Source: Syntrophobacteraceae bacterium
GTDB lineage: Bacteria > Desulfobacterota > Syntrophobacteria > Syntrophobacterales > Syntrophobacteraceae
NCBI GenBank assembly: GCA_013314815.1
Contig: JABUEY010000003.1
Span: 1-64,000 of the forward strand
Length of the DNA: 64,000 bases
Direction: 5' to 3'
The translations under genes and the position numbers were made by a program. The notes below the pieces were generated by a model. The model made no database searches, was not told the origin of the DNA, and was given only the letters and a program-made list of their open reading frames with translations. This document shows positions 17,264 to 25,442 of the stretch, in pieces (within the stretch, counting starts at the first letter, position 1; the number at the start of each line of letters is the position of its first letter).

Positions 17264-18697
17264 TCAACCGAGTTTCTTCGTCATGATTTCTTTCAGCAGG
17301 CGGGGATTGGCCTTGCCACCGGAAGCCTGCATGGCCCGCCCCATGAGAAACCCCATCGCCTTGGCAGCCCCCTTGTGGAAATTTTCCACCGCCGAAGGGT
17401 TTTCCTCGAGAACACGATCCACCAGGGCGTCGAGTTCCGCAGATTCAGAAACCTGCCGATATCCGCACTCATCGACAATCTGCTGCGCCGAGGACCTGCC
17501 GTCACGGAGCTTTTTCAGAACCTCCCTGGCCGAGTTGGCGTTGATTTCCTCCCGCTCGATCATGGCAAGCAGGCCTGCCAGCCGTTCTGGAGTAACAGGC
17601 GAGTCCGCCGGGTTTTCGTCATGTTCCTTGAACAGGGGGAGAAGCTGAGCGGAGATCCATTGGGCTGCAAGCCTTGGTGACACATCGAACCGCACCACAG
17701 AATCAAAGTATTCGGACAGTTCCCGGTCTGAACTCATGAGAACAGCCTCATCCCTCGACAGGCCGTAGGCGTTCACGAAACGCTCCTCCCTGTGGGCCGG
17801 CATCTCGGGCAGGCGGCTCTTCATCGTTTCGAGCCATTCGTCTTCGATGACAATGAGTGGAACGGAAGGATCCGGTACGCAGGGGCCTTCGAATTTTGCA
17901 CGCATGGGTGAAGTCACCCGTTTGTCGGGGTCCCACAGGCGAGTGTGCAGCACAACGGGTTCGCCGGCCTTCACGCAATCCGCCTGGCGGCTGATTTCAT
18001 AGGCGATGGCATCTCCCACGTTGCGTATGGAATTCATGTTCTTTACTTCAACCTTCGTATGGAAAACATCGGTTCCTCGAGGCCTGATGGAGACGTTTGC
18101 GTCCACGCGCATGGTTCCCTGTTCCATGCTGCAGTCGGAACTTCCCGAGTAGCGCAGCTGCATCCTGAGCAGGCGTAGAAATTCCATGGCATCGGACGGA
18201 CTGCGCAGATCGGGCTCGGTCACGATCTCCACGAGGGGCACTCCCGCGCGGTTGAAGTCCACCAGGCTCACAGGATGCCTTCCTTCATATTCGTGAACGA
18301 GCCGGGCAACATCTTCTTCCATATGGATCTTCTGGATGCGGATCCTATTGGGAGCCCCGTTCTCGCCGATGATCTCCAGCCACCCGTTTCTCGCCAGGGG
18401 CTTGTGAAACTGAGACAGCTGGTATCCCTTGGGCAGGTCCGGATAGTAGTAGACCTTTTGATCGAAGGCGCTTTCCTTCTGGATTTCACAGTGGAGGGCA
18501 AGGCATGCGAGGGTTGCCTTTTCGAGGGCCTCCCGGCTGAACAGGGGCAGATTCCCGGGCATCCACAGGCAGATGGGGCAGGTGTTCCGGTTGGGGTCGT
18601 CTCCCGGCCTGTTGGGACAGCTGCAGAACATCTTGGTTTCGCAATTCAGCTGGACGTGTATCTCCAGTCCGATCACCGGCTCAAAATCCATGCTCAT
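17264..18697 (-). CDS. gatB: Asp-tRNA(Asn)/Glu-tRNA(Gln) amidotransferase subunit B
   Basis: The kinase-like, tRNA-binding subunit of the GatCAB transamidase, which turns misacylated Asp-tRNA-Asn or Glu-tRNA-Gln into Asn- or Gln-tRNA. The 477-residue protein starts with FEPVIGLEIHVQLNCETKMF. It carries the zinc-type cysteines CSCPN and NTCPIC, the conserved YYPDLPKGYQLSQ and the C-terminal YqeY-like tail domain. It looks complete. Its ATG overlaps the stop of the GatA-like gene (ATGA), implying coupled translation. Confidence 0.96.
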   Translation of the reverse strand: MSMDFEPVIGLEIHVQLNCETKMFCSCPNRPGDDPNRNTCPICLWMPGNLPLFSREALEKATLACLALHCEIQKESAFDQKVYYYPDLPKGYQLSQFHKPLARNGWLEIIGENGAPNRIRIQKIHMEEDVARLVHEYEGRHPVSLVDFNRAGVPLVEIVTEPDLRSPSDAMEFLRLLRMQLRYSGSSDCSMEQGTMRVDANVSIRPRGTDVFHTKVEVKNMNSIRNVGDAIAYEISRQADCVKAGEPVVLHTRLWDPDKRVTSPMRAKFEGPCVPDPSVPLIVIEDEWLETMKSRLPEMPAHREERFVNAYGLSRDEAVLMSSDRELSEYFDSVVRFDVSPRLAAQWISAQLLPLFKEHDENPADSPVTPERLAGLLAMIEREEINANSAREVLKKLRDGRSSAQQIVDECGYRQVSESAELDALVDRVLEENPSAVENFHKGAAKAMGFLMGRAMQASGGKANPRLLKEIMTKKLG

Positions 18698-19911
18698 CTG
18701 GCCTCTTCTCCCTTCCGGAACAACCACTCCGAGATCGACAGGATGCGTTCATCGCCGAACAGGGGCCCCACAATCTGCAGGCCCAGGTCCTCCTCCCCGG
18801 CAGTCACGAAGCCCGGAAGTGAAATCGAGGGCTGACCGGTTACGTTGGAAAGGAGTGTAAGTGAGAACGCATCGTAGATCCTGTCAAGTGTTTGAGCCGA
18901 TGCGGCATGGTTCGCCGCACGTCTTGCAGGAAAAACGAGCACATCCACCCCGCTGAACAGCTTCCTGCTTTCATCGGCCAGCCTTGCCCGAATCCTGCAA
19001 GCCTTCTCGAAAGCCTCATAGTTTTCAAACTGAAACCAGGCGCCCTGGAAGAGAAACGTTTTCAGCAACGGGCTGAAGGATTCCGAACGGGACCTCAGGT
19101 ACATCTCGTTCCAGTTTCCGCCACCCGATGCACGATGCCCGAATCGGACCCCGTCGTACTTGCCGCAACTCGATGACGCCTCCACCGAACCGATCACCTG
19201 GTGGATCGTTCGGAACAGGTCAAAGTCTTCGAATTTCACTTCCCGAACAGGGATGCCCAGCAGCCGGAGTCTTGAAAGTCCGCGTGAAAAAGCCACCCGT
19301 TCCACGGAATCCAGGGTTTCCAGGCACTGAGTGACAATCCCCGCGGATGGAGGCAGAGCCGGAGTACCGCTTTCATTTACTCGAGGCGGCACATTCGAAC
19401 CGGGCATGGACGGGTCCCGGTCGTCAATCCCCTCGATCGCCTCGAACCCCACCCGGATATCCCCCGGATTCCCGGCCATCATGCCGCAGGATTCCATGGA
19501 CGGCACCAGGCCGATAAGCCCGAACCGGGAAATCCTGCCCCAGCTGGGCTTGAACCCGCAAAGACCCGCCAACGCCGCGGCCACTCTCGCTTCCCCGAGG
19601 GTGTCCGTCATGAGGACGATGTCGGCCAGGCCCTCCGCCAGGGCTTTTCCGGAGCAGTCGCCGTAAAGGCCGAACCCCAGTTCACTTGTGCGCGTGTTCC
19701 CGACCAGGGCTGCTCCCGCCCTTCTCATACGTTCGACGACCGAGGCATCCTCGATCGCCTTGAAGCCCTTCAATGCCCTCGAACCTGCCTCGGTCGGCCA
19801 TCCACGCACGCATATGCCGGACTGAACCGCCGCCCGCCTTCCATACAGCGGGCCACCGTTCTCCCCTGAAGATGCGGATGGATCGAAATGATGGAAAACT
19901 TCCGATTGCAT
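18694..19911 (-). CDS. GatA-like protein lacking the amidase catalytic triad
   Basis: Clearly related to GatA: GPLYGRRAAVQSGICVRGWP matches GPLxGIPVAVKDNICVxGxP, and GFKPSWGRISRFGL matches the GatA GxKPTYGRVSRxGL. The Ser-cisSer-Lys triad of amidases is gone: the Lys is Gln30, the GGSSGGS signature reads GDCSGKA (Cys86 for cis-Ser), and the nucleophile in GSDTGGS is Glu107. At 405 residues it also lacks about 60 N-terminal residues. It still has a GGAGA ribosome site, an undisrupted frame and an ATGA overlap with gatB, so it seems to be a maintained gene. It cannot release ammonia from glutamine by the usual chemistry. It may be structural, or the operon may be decaying. Confidence 0.85.
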   Translation of the reverse strand: MQSEVFHHFDPSASSGENGGPLYGRRAAVQSGICVRGWPTEAGSRALKGFKAIEDASVVERMRRAGAALVGNTRTSELGFGLYGDCSGKALAEGLADIVLMTDTLGEARVAAALAGLCGFKPSWGRISRFGLIGLVPSMESCGMMAGNPGDIRVGFEAIEGIDDRDPSMPGSNVPPRVNESGTPALPPSAGIVTQCLETLDSVERVAFSRGLSRLRLLGIPVREVKFEDFDLFRTIHQVIGSVEASSSCGKYDGVRFGHRASGGGNWNEMYLRSRSESFSPLLKTFLFQGAWFQFENYEAFEKACRIRARLADESRKLFSGVDVLVFPARRAANHAASAQTLDRIYDAFSLTLLSNVTGQPSISLPGFVTAGEEDLGLQIVGPLFGDERILSISEWLFRKGEEAR

Positions 19912-20015
19912 GATATTTTCTCCGAAAATCTGCGGGTACCCCGGTCACGACACGATCTCAAGGACAGCAACGGTTCGTTGTGGAAACGTTGCAGGAAGGC
20001 GAAGCCGTCTACAAG

Positions 20016-22132
20016 TTATTCGAGGACGCTCGCCACCTTGAAGAAGTTTCCCTTTACGGACGGAGCGTTCCTGAAGATCTCCGCGATCACTTCTTCGGCG
20101 CACCGCCGAGCCTCGCATTGCTCCCTCATGCGGTTGGCTGCCGGCCATGGCGAGAAGAGAGGTTCATCGCCCGAGGCCCTGGCTGTCACCCGTTCGGCCA
20201 GACGTTCGGCATCCTCCAGCGCGGCCAGGATTGCGGGACGCTCGTCCTCCCTCACGCCGATGCGCGAGACCCAGGACAGGGAGTCGATCAGATCCCTGCC
20301 TTCCTGTATACCCGCGATCTGTTTCCCTTCCCCCATGTCGAGCAGGCCCAGCTCCCTGAGCTGCTCGGTGGCGACCGGAGACGGAGCCCGGGTAAGGGGG
20401 CAGAACGCGCTGCGGTTCTTGGGAAAGGCAGTCACTTCACGAATGGACGCCGTGCCGAGTATCATGGAAACCACCCGGTCCATGCCCAGTGCAAGGCCTC
20501 CGTGAGGCGGAGCCCCGAAATCCAGGGCTTTCACAAAAAAGCCGAACTTTTCCTCGATTTCCGAATCGCTGAGCCCCAGGGCGCGAAAGATCTTCGTCTG
20601 CGTCTTTGCATCGTTGATCCGGATACTTCCTCCCCCGAGTTCCTCGCCGTTCACCACCAGGTCGTAGGCGCGGGAACGGAGGTTCAGCAGGTTATCCCTG
20701 TCGTTGGGGTCAAAATCTTCAAAATCGGGGGCTGTGAACGGGTGATGATTGGATGTAACCCCGTCGTCCGTGGCTTCAAAAAGCGGGAAATCGGTTACCC
20801 AGAGGGGAGCGAAGGCTCCCGAAGGAACCAGGTCAGTCTTTGCGCAAGATGCAGACGCAGCAGGCCCAGTGCCGACACCACCACGTCGTAGGATGCGTCG
20901 GCGATCATGAGGATCACGTCACCGTCCCCGGCATCGAAGCGTTTGAGCACGGATCTCTTCTCTTCCTCGCTGAAGAACTGCACGATGTTGGAATCGAGAT
21001 CACCGCCGGTCACCCGCATCCAGGTCATGCCCCTGGCTCCGAACGATGGGACGATTTCCTTGGCGTATTCGTTCTGGAGCACATTCTTGCTGAGCTTTTC
21101 CGATTGCCCGCGAACATTGATTCCCTTGATACACCCGCCACGCTGCAGGATCTGCCTGAAGATCCCGTAGCGGGTGTGTTCGAAGATGTCCGTAGCTTCG
21201 ACGAACCGGAGCCCGAAGCGAAGATCTGGCCGGTCCGTTCCATACCCGTCCATGGCATCGTGCCAGGTCATGCGTGGGAAGGGGCGAACGAGTTCGATGC
21301 CTCCTGTTCTGAACATGCGGACTACCAGCTCCTCCGTGAGTTCGTAGATGAATTCCTCGTCGATGAAGGATGCTTCGAAGTCCAGCTGAGTGAATTCAGG
21401 CTGGCGGTTGGGACGCAGATCCTCATCCCGAAAGCACCGTACGATCTGGAAGTAGCGTTCAAACCCGGCCACCATGAGGAGCTGTTTGAAGAGCTGGGGC
21501 GACTGGGGCAGGGCGTAAAACTGTGCCGGATGCAGCCGGCTCGGCACAAGGTAATCCCGGGCGCCTTCGGGCGTGCTCCTGGTGAGCATGGGCGTTTCGA
21601 CTTCCATAAAACCCCGTTCGTCCAGGCAGTCGCGCACGCACTTGATGATCCGGTAGCGCTTGACGAGATTTTCCTGCATCGTCGGCCGGCGCAGGTCGAG
21701 ATAGCGGTACTGCAGCCTGAGATCTTCGGCAACCGATTCCGACCGCCTCGAAGCGCCCTCGGCGAGCATTGCCTTCTCCGAAATGGGAAAGGGCAGAGCG
21801 GCGGATGGGCTGTAGATCCGGAGGTCTTGAGCCATCACCTCGATTCCGCCCGTTTCGATGTGCGGATTCTCCGTGCCCTGCGCCCTTTTCTGCACGCGCC
21901 CTTCAACCCTTACGCAGTATTCGTTCCTGAGACTCCCCGCAAGCCTGCACACACCCGAAGGCGTCAACTCCGGGCTGAAAACCACCTGGACTACTCCGGT
22001 CCGATCCCTCAGGTGAATGAAGAGCACCTCGCCATGGTCCCTCAATGCATCCACCCAGCCGTCCAGCCGGACATCACGGCCCGCGTCGGACAGGTCGAGG
22101 TCACCGCAACAGGATCGAGCGTCTTTCGGCAT
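20016..22132 (-). CDS. aspS: Aspartate--tRNA ligase fused to GatC; frame broken by one base
   Basis: The first part is a bacterial-type AspRS: an OB-fold anticodon domain ([20 protein letters not shown]), class II motif 2 ([20 protein letters not shown]), a GAD-type insert and motif 3 ([15 protein letters not shown]). After the normal end, about 95 residues form a GatC domain with the family ending [16 protein letters not shown]. Corrected length is about 705 residues, as in the known AspRS/GatC bifunctional family. The frame breaks after codon 434: one missing base near 20830 sends the frame to a stop at 20795, and the next frame continues with [16 protein letters not shown]. No slippery site is evident, so a sequencing error or a real mutation is more likely than programmed shifting. 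The start follows a GGGAGGGGAG ribosome site. Confidence 0.9.
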
Positions 22133-22597
22133 GTTCGCTATACTCCCCTCCCTGCAGGTGCGCCCGGGATGCAGCGCCATCGCGCGACGCGACCCTGCCG
22201 GATCGAGCAGCACCGGGGCCCTGTGCTGAGAATACGATGAAGGTTATGCGGCGGGGCGTAATACCCGGGCCGCAAACACGATGCGTCTCGAAAACCACCG
22301 GGCACGCAACCGTTTTCCCGAGAACCACCCGGTCCGATCATGCACGGCGATGTTTCCTCCGGCTGGTTCTCCAACGGGCGGCGCCGTTATTCCGGGATCG
22401 AGGCACACGGGAAAAGGATCCATGAACCCGCCCTGCTGCCCGCCGTATAATCAGTTGTGCTGATTATGATCGGCTAGTATAAGTAAAACTTAATAAAATG
22501 AAAAGAACCGATAGCGGGACTTTGCCGGCCGCTGCATGCAGCCGCCAGCGAAAGTCGAAAACCTCTTTGTCCTTCCAAGCAGGGGAAAGGGAATTCC
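22133..22597. other. 465-nt divergent intergenic region, aspS-hisF
   Basis: Should hold promoters for both divergent genes. No coding sequence was recognised on either strand. The notable element is a perfect inverted repeat at 22447-22467, followed by an AT-rich stretch (about 22475-22500) before the hisF leader. Confidence 0.5.
22447..22467. promoter_or_regulatory. Perfect 8-bp inverted repeat upstream of hisF
   Basis: ATAATCAG and CTGATTAT flank a 5-nt spacer. The left arm includes a TATAAT-like hexamer, so a bound regulator could cover a -10 box. No T-run follows, so an operator is more likely than a terminator. The cognate regulator is unknown. Confidence 0.4.
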
Positions 22598-23362
22598 ATG
22601 AAGAAGATCAGTGTCATGCCGTGTCTTGACATGAAGAACGGGCGTGTAGTGAAGGGCGTCAATTTCGTCAACCTGAAGGATGCCGGGGACCCGGTCGAGA
22701 ACGCTGCGTTCTATGAAAAAGAAGGCGCGGACGAACTGGCCATGCTCGACATCGCCGCAACCCTCGAAAACCGGAAGACCCGCCTGGAGTGGGTAAAGAA
22801 CGTTTCTTCGGTCATTTCCATTCCCCTGACGGTGGGGGGCGGCATTTCGACCCTCGAGGACATCGAACTCGTCTTCGAAGCCGGCGCAAACAAGGTTTCC
22901 ATGAACAGTGCCGCCGTCCGCAGCCCGAATCTCGTAAGAGAAGCCGCAAGGACGTTCGGTTCGAACCGGATCACCGTGGCCATCGACGGAAAGCGAAACC
23001 GGCAATTGCCGTCGGGGTTCGAACTGGTCGTATCGGGCGGCACAAAGGCGGTGGGAAAGGACGCTGTTGAATGGGCAAGGGAATGCGAACAGCTCGGTGC
23101 CGGTGTCATCCTGCCCACAAGCATGGATGGAGACGGGACGCAGAACGGGTATGACCTGGAATTTACACGTGCGATTTCCGACGCCGTGAATGTACCGGTC
23201 ATTGCATCGGGAGGAGCCGGGAAGCTGGAACATTTCTTCGAGGGGGTCGTGCGGGGCGGGGCGGAAATACTTCTTGCGGCCTCGGTGTTCCATTTCCGTA
23301 TTCTGAGTATCGGGCAGGTGAAGGAGTACCTGAGGGGAAAAGGACTCGATGTCCACCCGTGA
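22598..23362 (+). CDS. hisF: Imidazole glycerol phosphate synthase subunit HisF
   Basis: The cyclase subunit that uses ammonia from HisH to make imidazole glycerol phosphate and AICAR in histidine biosynthesis. The 254-residue TIM barrel has both catalytic Asp residues, one in MPCLDMKNGRVVKGVNFVNL and one in ITVAIDGKRN. The phosphate-binding loops TVGGGI and IASGGAG are also present. It stands alone, with no other his genes nearby, which is unusual. A GGGGAAAGGGAA ribosome site precedes the ATG. Confidence 0.94.
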   Translation: MKKISVMPCLDMKNGRVVKGVNFVNLKDAGDPVENAAFYEKEGADELAMLDIAATLENRKTRLEWVKNVSSVISIPLTVGGGISTLEDIELVFEAGANKVSMNSAAVRSPNLVREAARTFGSNRITVAIDGKRNRQLPSGFELVVSGGTKAVGKDAVEWARECEQLGAGVILPTSMDGDGTQNGYDLEFTRAISDAVNVPVIASGGAGKLEHFFEGVVRGGAEILLAASVFHFRILSIGQVKEYLRGKGLDVHP

Positions 23363-23443
23363 CAGTGACACCAGGGCGGCGGCAGGCTCCCGGCCTGCCC
23401 CGTCCCTTCCCCCGGTTCCTCCTGCCTCAACGCTTTGCGTGGC

Positions 23444-24004
23444 TCACTTGACGATGGGCAGCAGCTTTCTGAATTTCTCGGTGTTGGCCCTCCTGGCCCA
23501 CTGGAAAATGACAATCTCCACCGTGGATACAACGGCCCCCGCATCACGCATCAGGTCCAGGGCGGTCTCGCGGTCTTCTTCATATCTCGAAGCCACCGCG
23601 TTCTTTGCCACGTGGACCCGGAAACCCGACTTCATGAGATCCAGGGCCGTTTGCAGGACACACACATGGGTTTCCATCCCCGCAATCACGACCATGGGAC
23701 GCCCGTATCCGCGGATCTTTTCCAGGAAGCCGTCTTCGAGGCAGGCGCTGAAATGCTCCTTGTGGAAGAACACGGCCCCGTCCAACTCCCGCTTCACCTC
23801 GTCCACCGTACCGCCCAGTCCTTTCGGGTACTGCTCCGTCGCCACTACGGGAATGTCGAGCAGCCTGGCTGCCCTGAGCAGCTGGTTGACCCTGTGAATG
23901 CATTCCTTCCCCCTGTTCATCACCTTCAGCATCCCTTCCTGGACGTCGATGACCAGGAGAATGCTGCTCTCACCTTCGGCGACAAAACTGTGGCGCATCG
24001 TCAT
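23444..24004 (-). CDS. Isochorismatase-family cysteine hydrolase
   Basis: A 186-residue cytosolic hydrolase. The Asp-Lys-Cys triad is visible: Asp in LLVIDVQEGML, Lys in FFHKEHFSAC and the nucleophilic Cys in GMETHVCVLQTALDLM. The family includes nicotinamidases, N-carbamoylsarcosine hydrolases and isochorismatases, and the substrate cannot be assigned. The ATG was chosen for the GGGGAGG site just upstream. Codons further upstream run into repeat sequence. Confidence 0.88.
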   Translation of the reverse strand: MTMRHSFVAEGESSILLVIDVQEGMLKVMNRGKECIHRVNQLLRAARLLDIPVVATEQYPKGLGGTVDEVKRELDGAVFFHKEHFSACLEDGFLEKIRGYGRPMVVIAGMETHVCVLQTALDLMKSGFRVHVAKNAVASRYEEDRETALDLMRDAGAVVSTVEIVIFQWARRANTEKFRKLLPIVK

Positions 24005-24537
24005 GATTTTTCCTCCCCGCGGGTCGTTCAATGCTTCATCAATACTGTGTACCGTTTGGTCCGCCTGCCATGATGTATACAACATGCACTGTGAGTCTTC
24101 CCGGATTCCCGCTCGCGGGAATGACGTTGTGAAGCCCAATGACGTTGTCGCCGGAATGACGCAGCTGCAGGTGTATTGCACCTTTGTGCGACAACTGTCC
24201 GGGTGCGCGATTGCCGGAAGAATCAAATCTTTCGCTCAGAAGCAGTGTACCACAACAAAACCGATTCAAGACGGATCATCCGTCCCTCGGATGCCCGTAG
24301 CGTTTCGGTTCCTGCATTTTCTCGTCCAAACACCTTGACCGGGTGAGAAGATGCATTAGTTTGCAGATAGATCCTTTTAAGCTCCCAAGTGTTTTTGTTC
24401 CATAACCATTTGTACCCTCCTGCTCTTTACCATCCGACCTTAAATTTTGCATTCAGGCAATACTCTGCATGTGAAGGTACTCTTCCGCGCTCATTAGTGA
24501 AATTGGGTACAATCTCACTGTGCCAAGGAGGAATGCC
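24005..24537. other. 533-nt intergenic region with dispersed repeat
   Basis: Lies between the divergent isochorismatase and DUF6623-like genes. It contains a family 2 repeat (24107-24217). A TACAAT hexamer about 25 nt before the DUF6623-like start could be a -10 box, but no -35 stands out. No gene is seen. Confidence 0.5.
24107..24217 (+). repeat. Dispersed intergenic repeat, family 2, copy 1
   Basis: About 110 bp that match the reverse complement of 36041-36147. Shared blocks in order are CGCGGGAATGACG, repeated AATGACG motifs, GGTGTAT, ACCTTTG and GACAA(C/T)TGTCCGG. The first part holds the palindrome ATTCCCGCTCGCGGGAAT. Both copies lie upstream of a minus-strand gene. Confidence 0.65.
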
Positions 24538-25095
24538 ATGAAGTCGAAGATCGTTTTCTGGAGTGTTGTGGTTTCGTTTGCCGTGGCGTGTGGAATTCAC
24601 ACCACGGCGAGCCCTGTCTGTGCGGGTACGGACCTGTATGCGTCCTGGGTTCAGGGAAACGTGACACAGGTGGAGTACCCGGCAAGGCTTGGAAAGCCCA
24701 AGCAGCTCCACATCGGGTGGGGTGCGCGGTTCTGGGGCAAGGAGAATACGTCCAACTGGTTTCATATCCCCGTTACAACACCGGTTATCGTAGAAAACGT
24801 GCGGACGCAGCTGAAGAAGGTGTTCGTCCTCTTCAAGACCGACGGCGACGCCAAGGTTACGTCCGTTCATGTTTACGATGGAGACAAGCTGATCAAGTTT
24901 TTCGACAACCTGTCGATCACGGGGAGTCATATGACGACCGATGCGTCCAATACGTTCAACGTGATCCCCAACATTTCCGTCAGGTATGGTTTGAGTCTGG
25001 CCGTGCGTGTGGAATTCGGGGCAAAAACCGGAAGTGACTTTGCCTCGATCCTTTTCACCTCGGCCGGGGTGGATTTGAACCGCGTCACACCATAG
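24538..25095 (+). CDS. Exported DUF6623-like protein
   Basis: A 185-residue protein with a cleavable signal peptide (hydrophobic residues 5-22, Ala-rich site near 30). The mature part reads YASWVQGNVTQVEYP, then NWFHIPVTTPVIV and KVFVLFKTDG. This pattern recalls the DUF6623 family, small beta-rich proteins of unknown function found in bacteria and fungi. AAGGAGG lies 6 nt before the ATG. It is the first of three consecutive exported proteins on this strand. Confidence 0.75.
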   Translation: MKSKIVFWSVVVSFAVACGIHTTASPVCAGTDLYASWVQGNVTQVEYPARLGKPKQLHIGWGARFWGKENTSNWFHIPVTTPVIVENVRTQLKKVFVLFKTDGDAKVTSVHVYDGDKLIKFFDNLSITGSHMTTDASNTFNVIPNISVRYGLSLAVRVEFGAKTGSDFASILFTSAGVDLNRVTP

Positions 25096-25442
25096 GGTGA
25101 TTCGGATGGAGATCCTGGACCCACACGAGCGCGGTCTTGATTCTCTCAGTCAATGTTCCATCGGCGTCTTCTCCCGGGCAAGAACAGGAGCGGGGAGGGG
25201 TTTTCTCCGATCCGCGTCACGGCAGGGCAGTCCCATGGACTTTGAAATCCTTTCTCTTTTCGCAAAGAGGGTGCAGGCGGGTCGTTGCCCAGCCGGTATA
25301 CCCGGAGGCCAGCCTGCGTAATGCATGGCAGGCGGGGTGATGAGAAACCCGCCTGCCGCTTTCCCACTCCTTTCTCCTTCTCCTCACTTCCCATGGTCCT
25401 CGCGATCTCCACACGGTCATGCCTTACACGAGGAGGATCGTC
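25096..25442. other. 347-nt spacer with two hairpins
   Basis: No gene was recognised. It holds CTCTTT-TCGC-AAAGAG at 25254-25269 and a stronger hairpin at 25327-25357. It ends in a GAGGAGG ribosome site for the next gene. Confidence 0.5.
25327..25357 (+). terminator. GC-rich hairpin between exported-protein genes
   Basis: GGCAGGCGGG pairs perfectly with CCCGCCTGCC across an 11-nt loop. The following bases are pyrimidine-rich but lack a continuous T-run. It may be an inefficient terminator or an mRNA-stabilising element. Confidence 0.5.

Noticed and set aside
20795-20860. Programmed ribosomal frameshift in aspS
   Set aside because: No slippery heptamer or strong downstream structure was seen at the break; an indel explains it better.
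20840-22240. A 466-codon plus-strand frame opposite aspS
   Set aside because: A shadow of AspRS; no family match seen.
23370-23400. GGCAGG/CCTGCC hairpin after hisF as a terminator
   Set aside because: The stem is only 6 bp and no T-run follows.
24104-24217. Family 2 repeat as a CRISPR remnant
   Set aside because: The AATGACG motifs are irregularly spaced and the similarity extends across the whole unit, unlike repeat-spacer structure.
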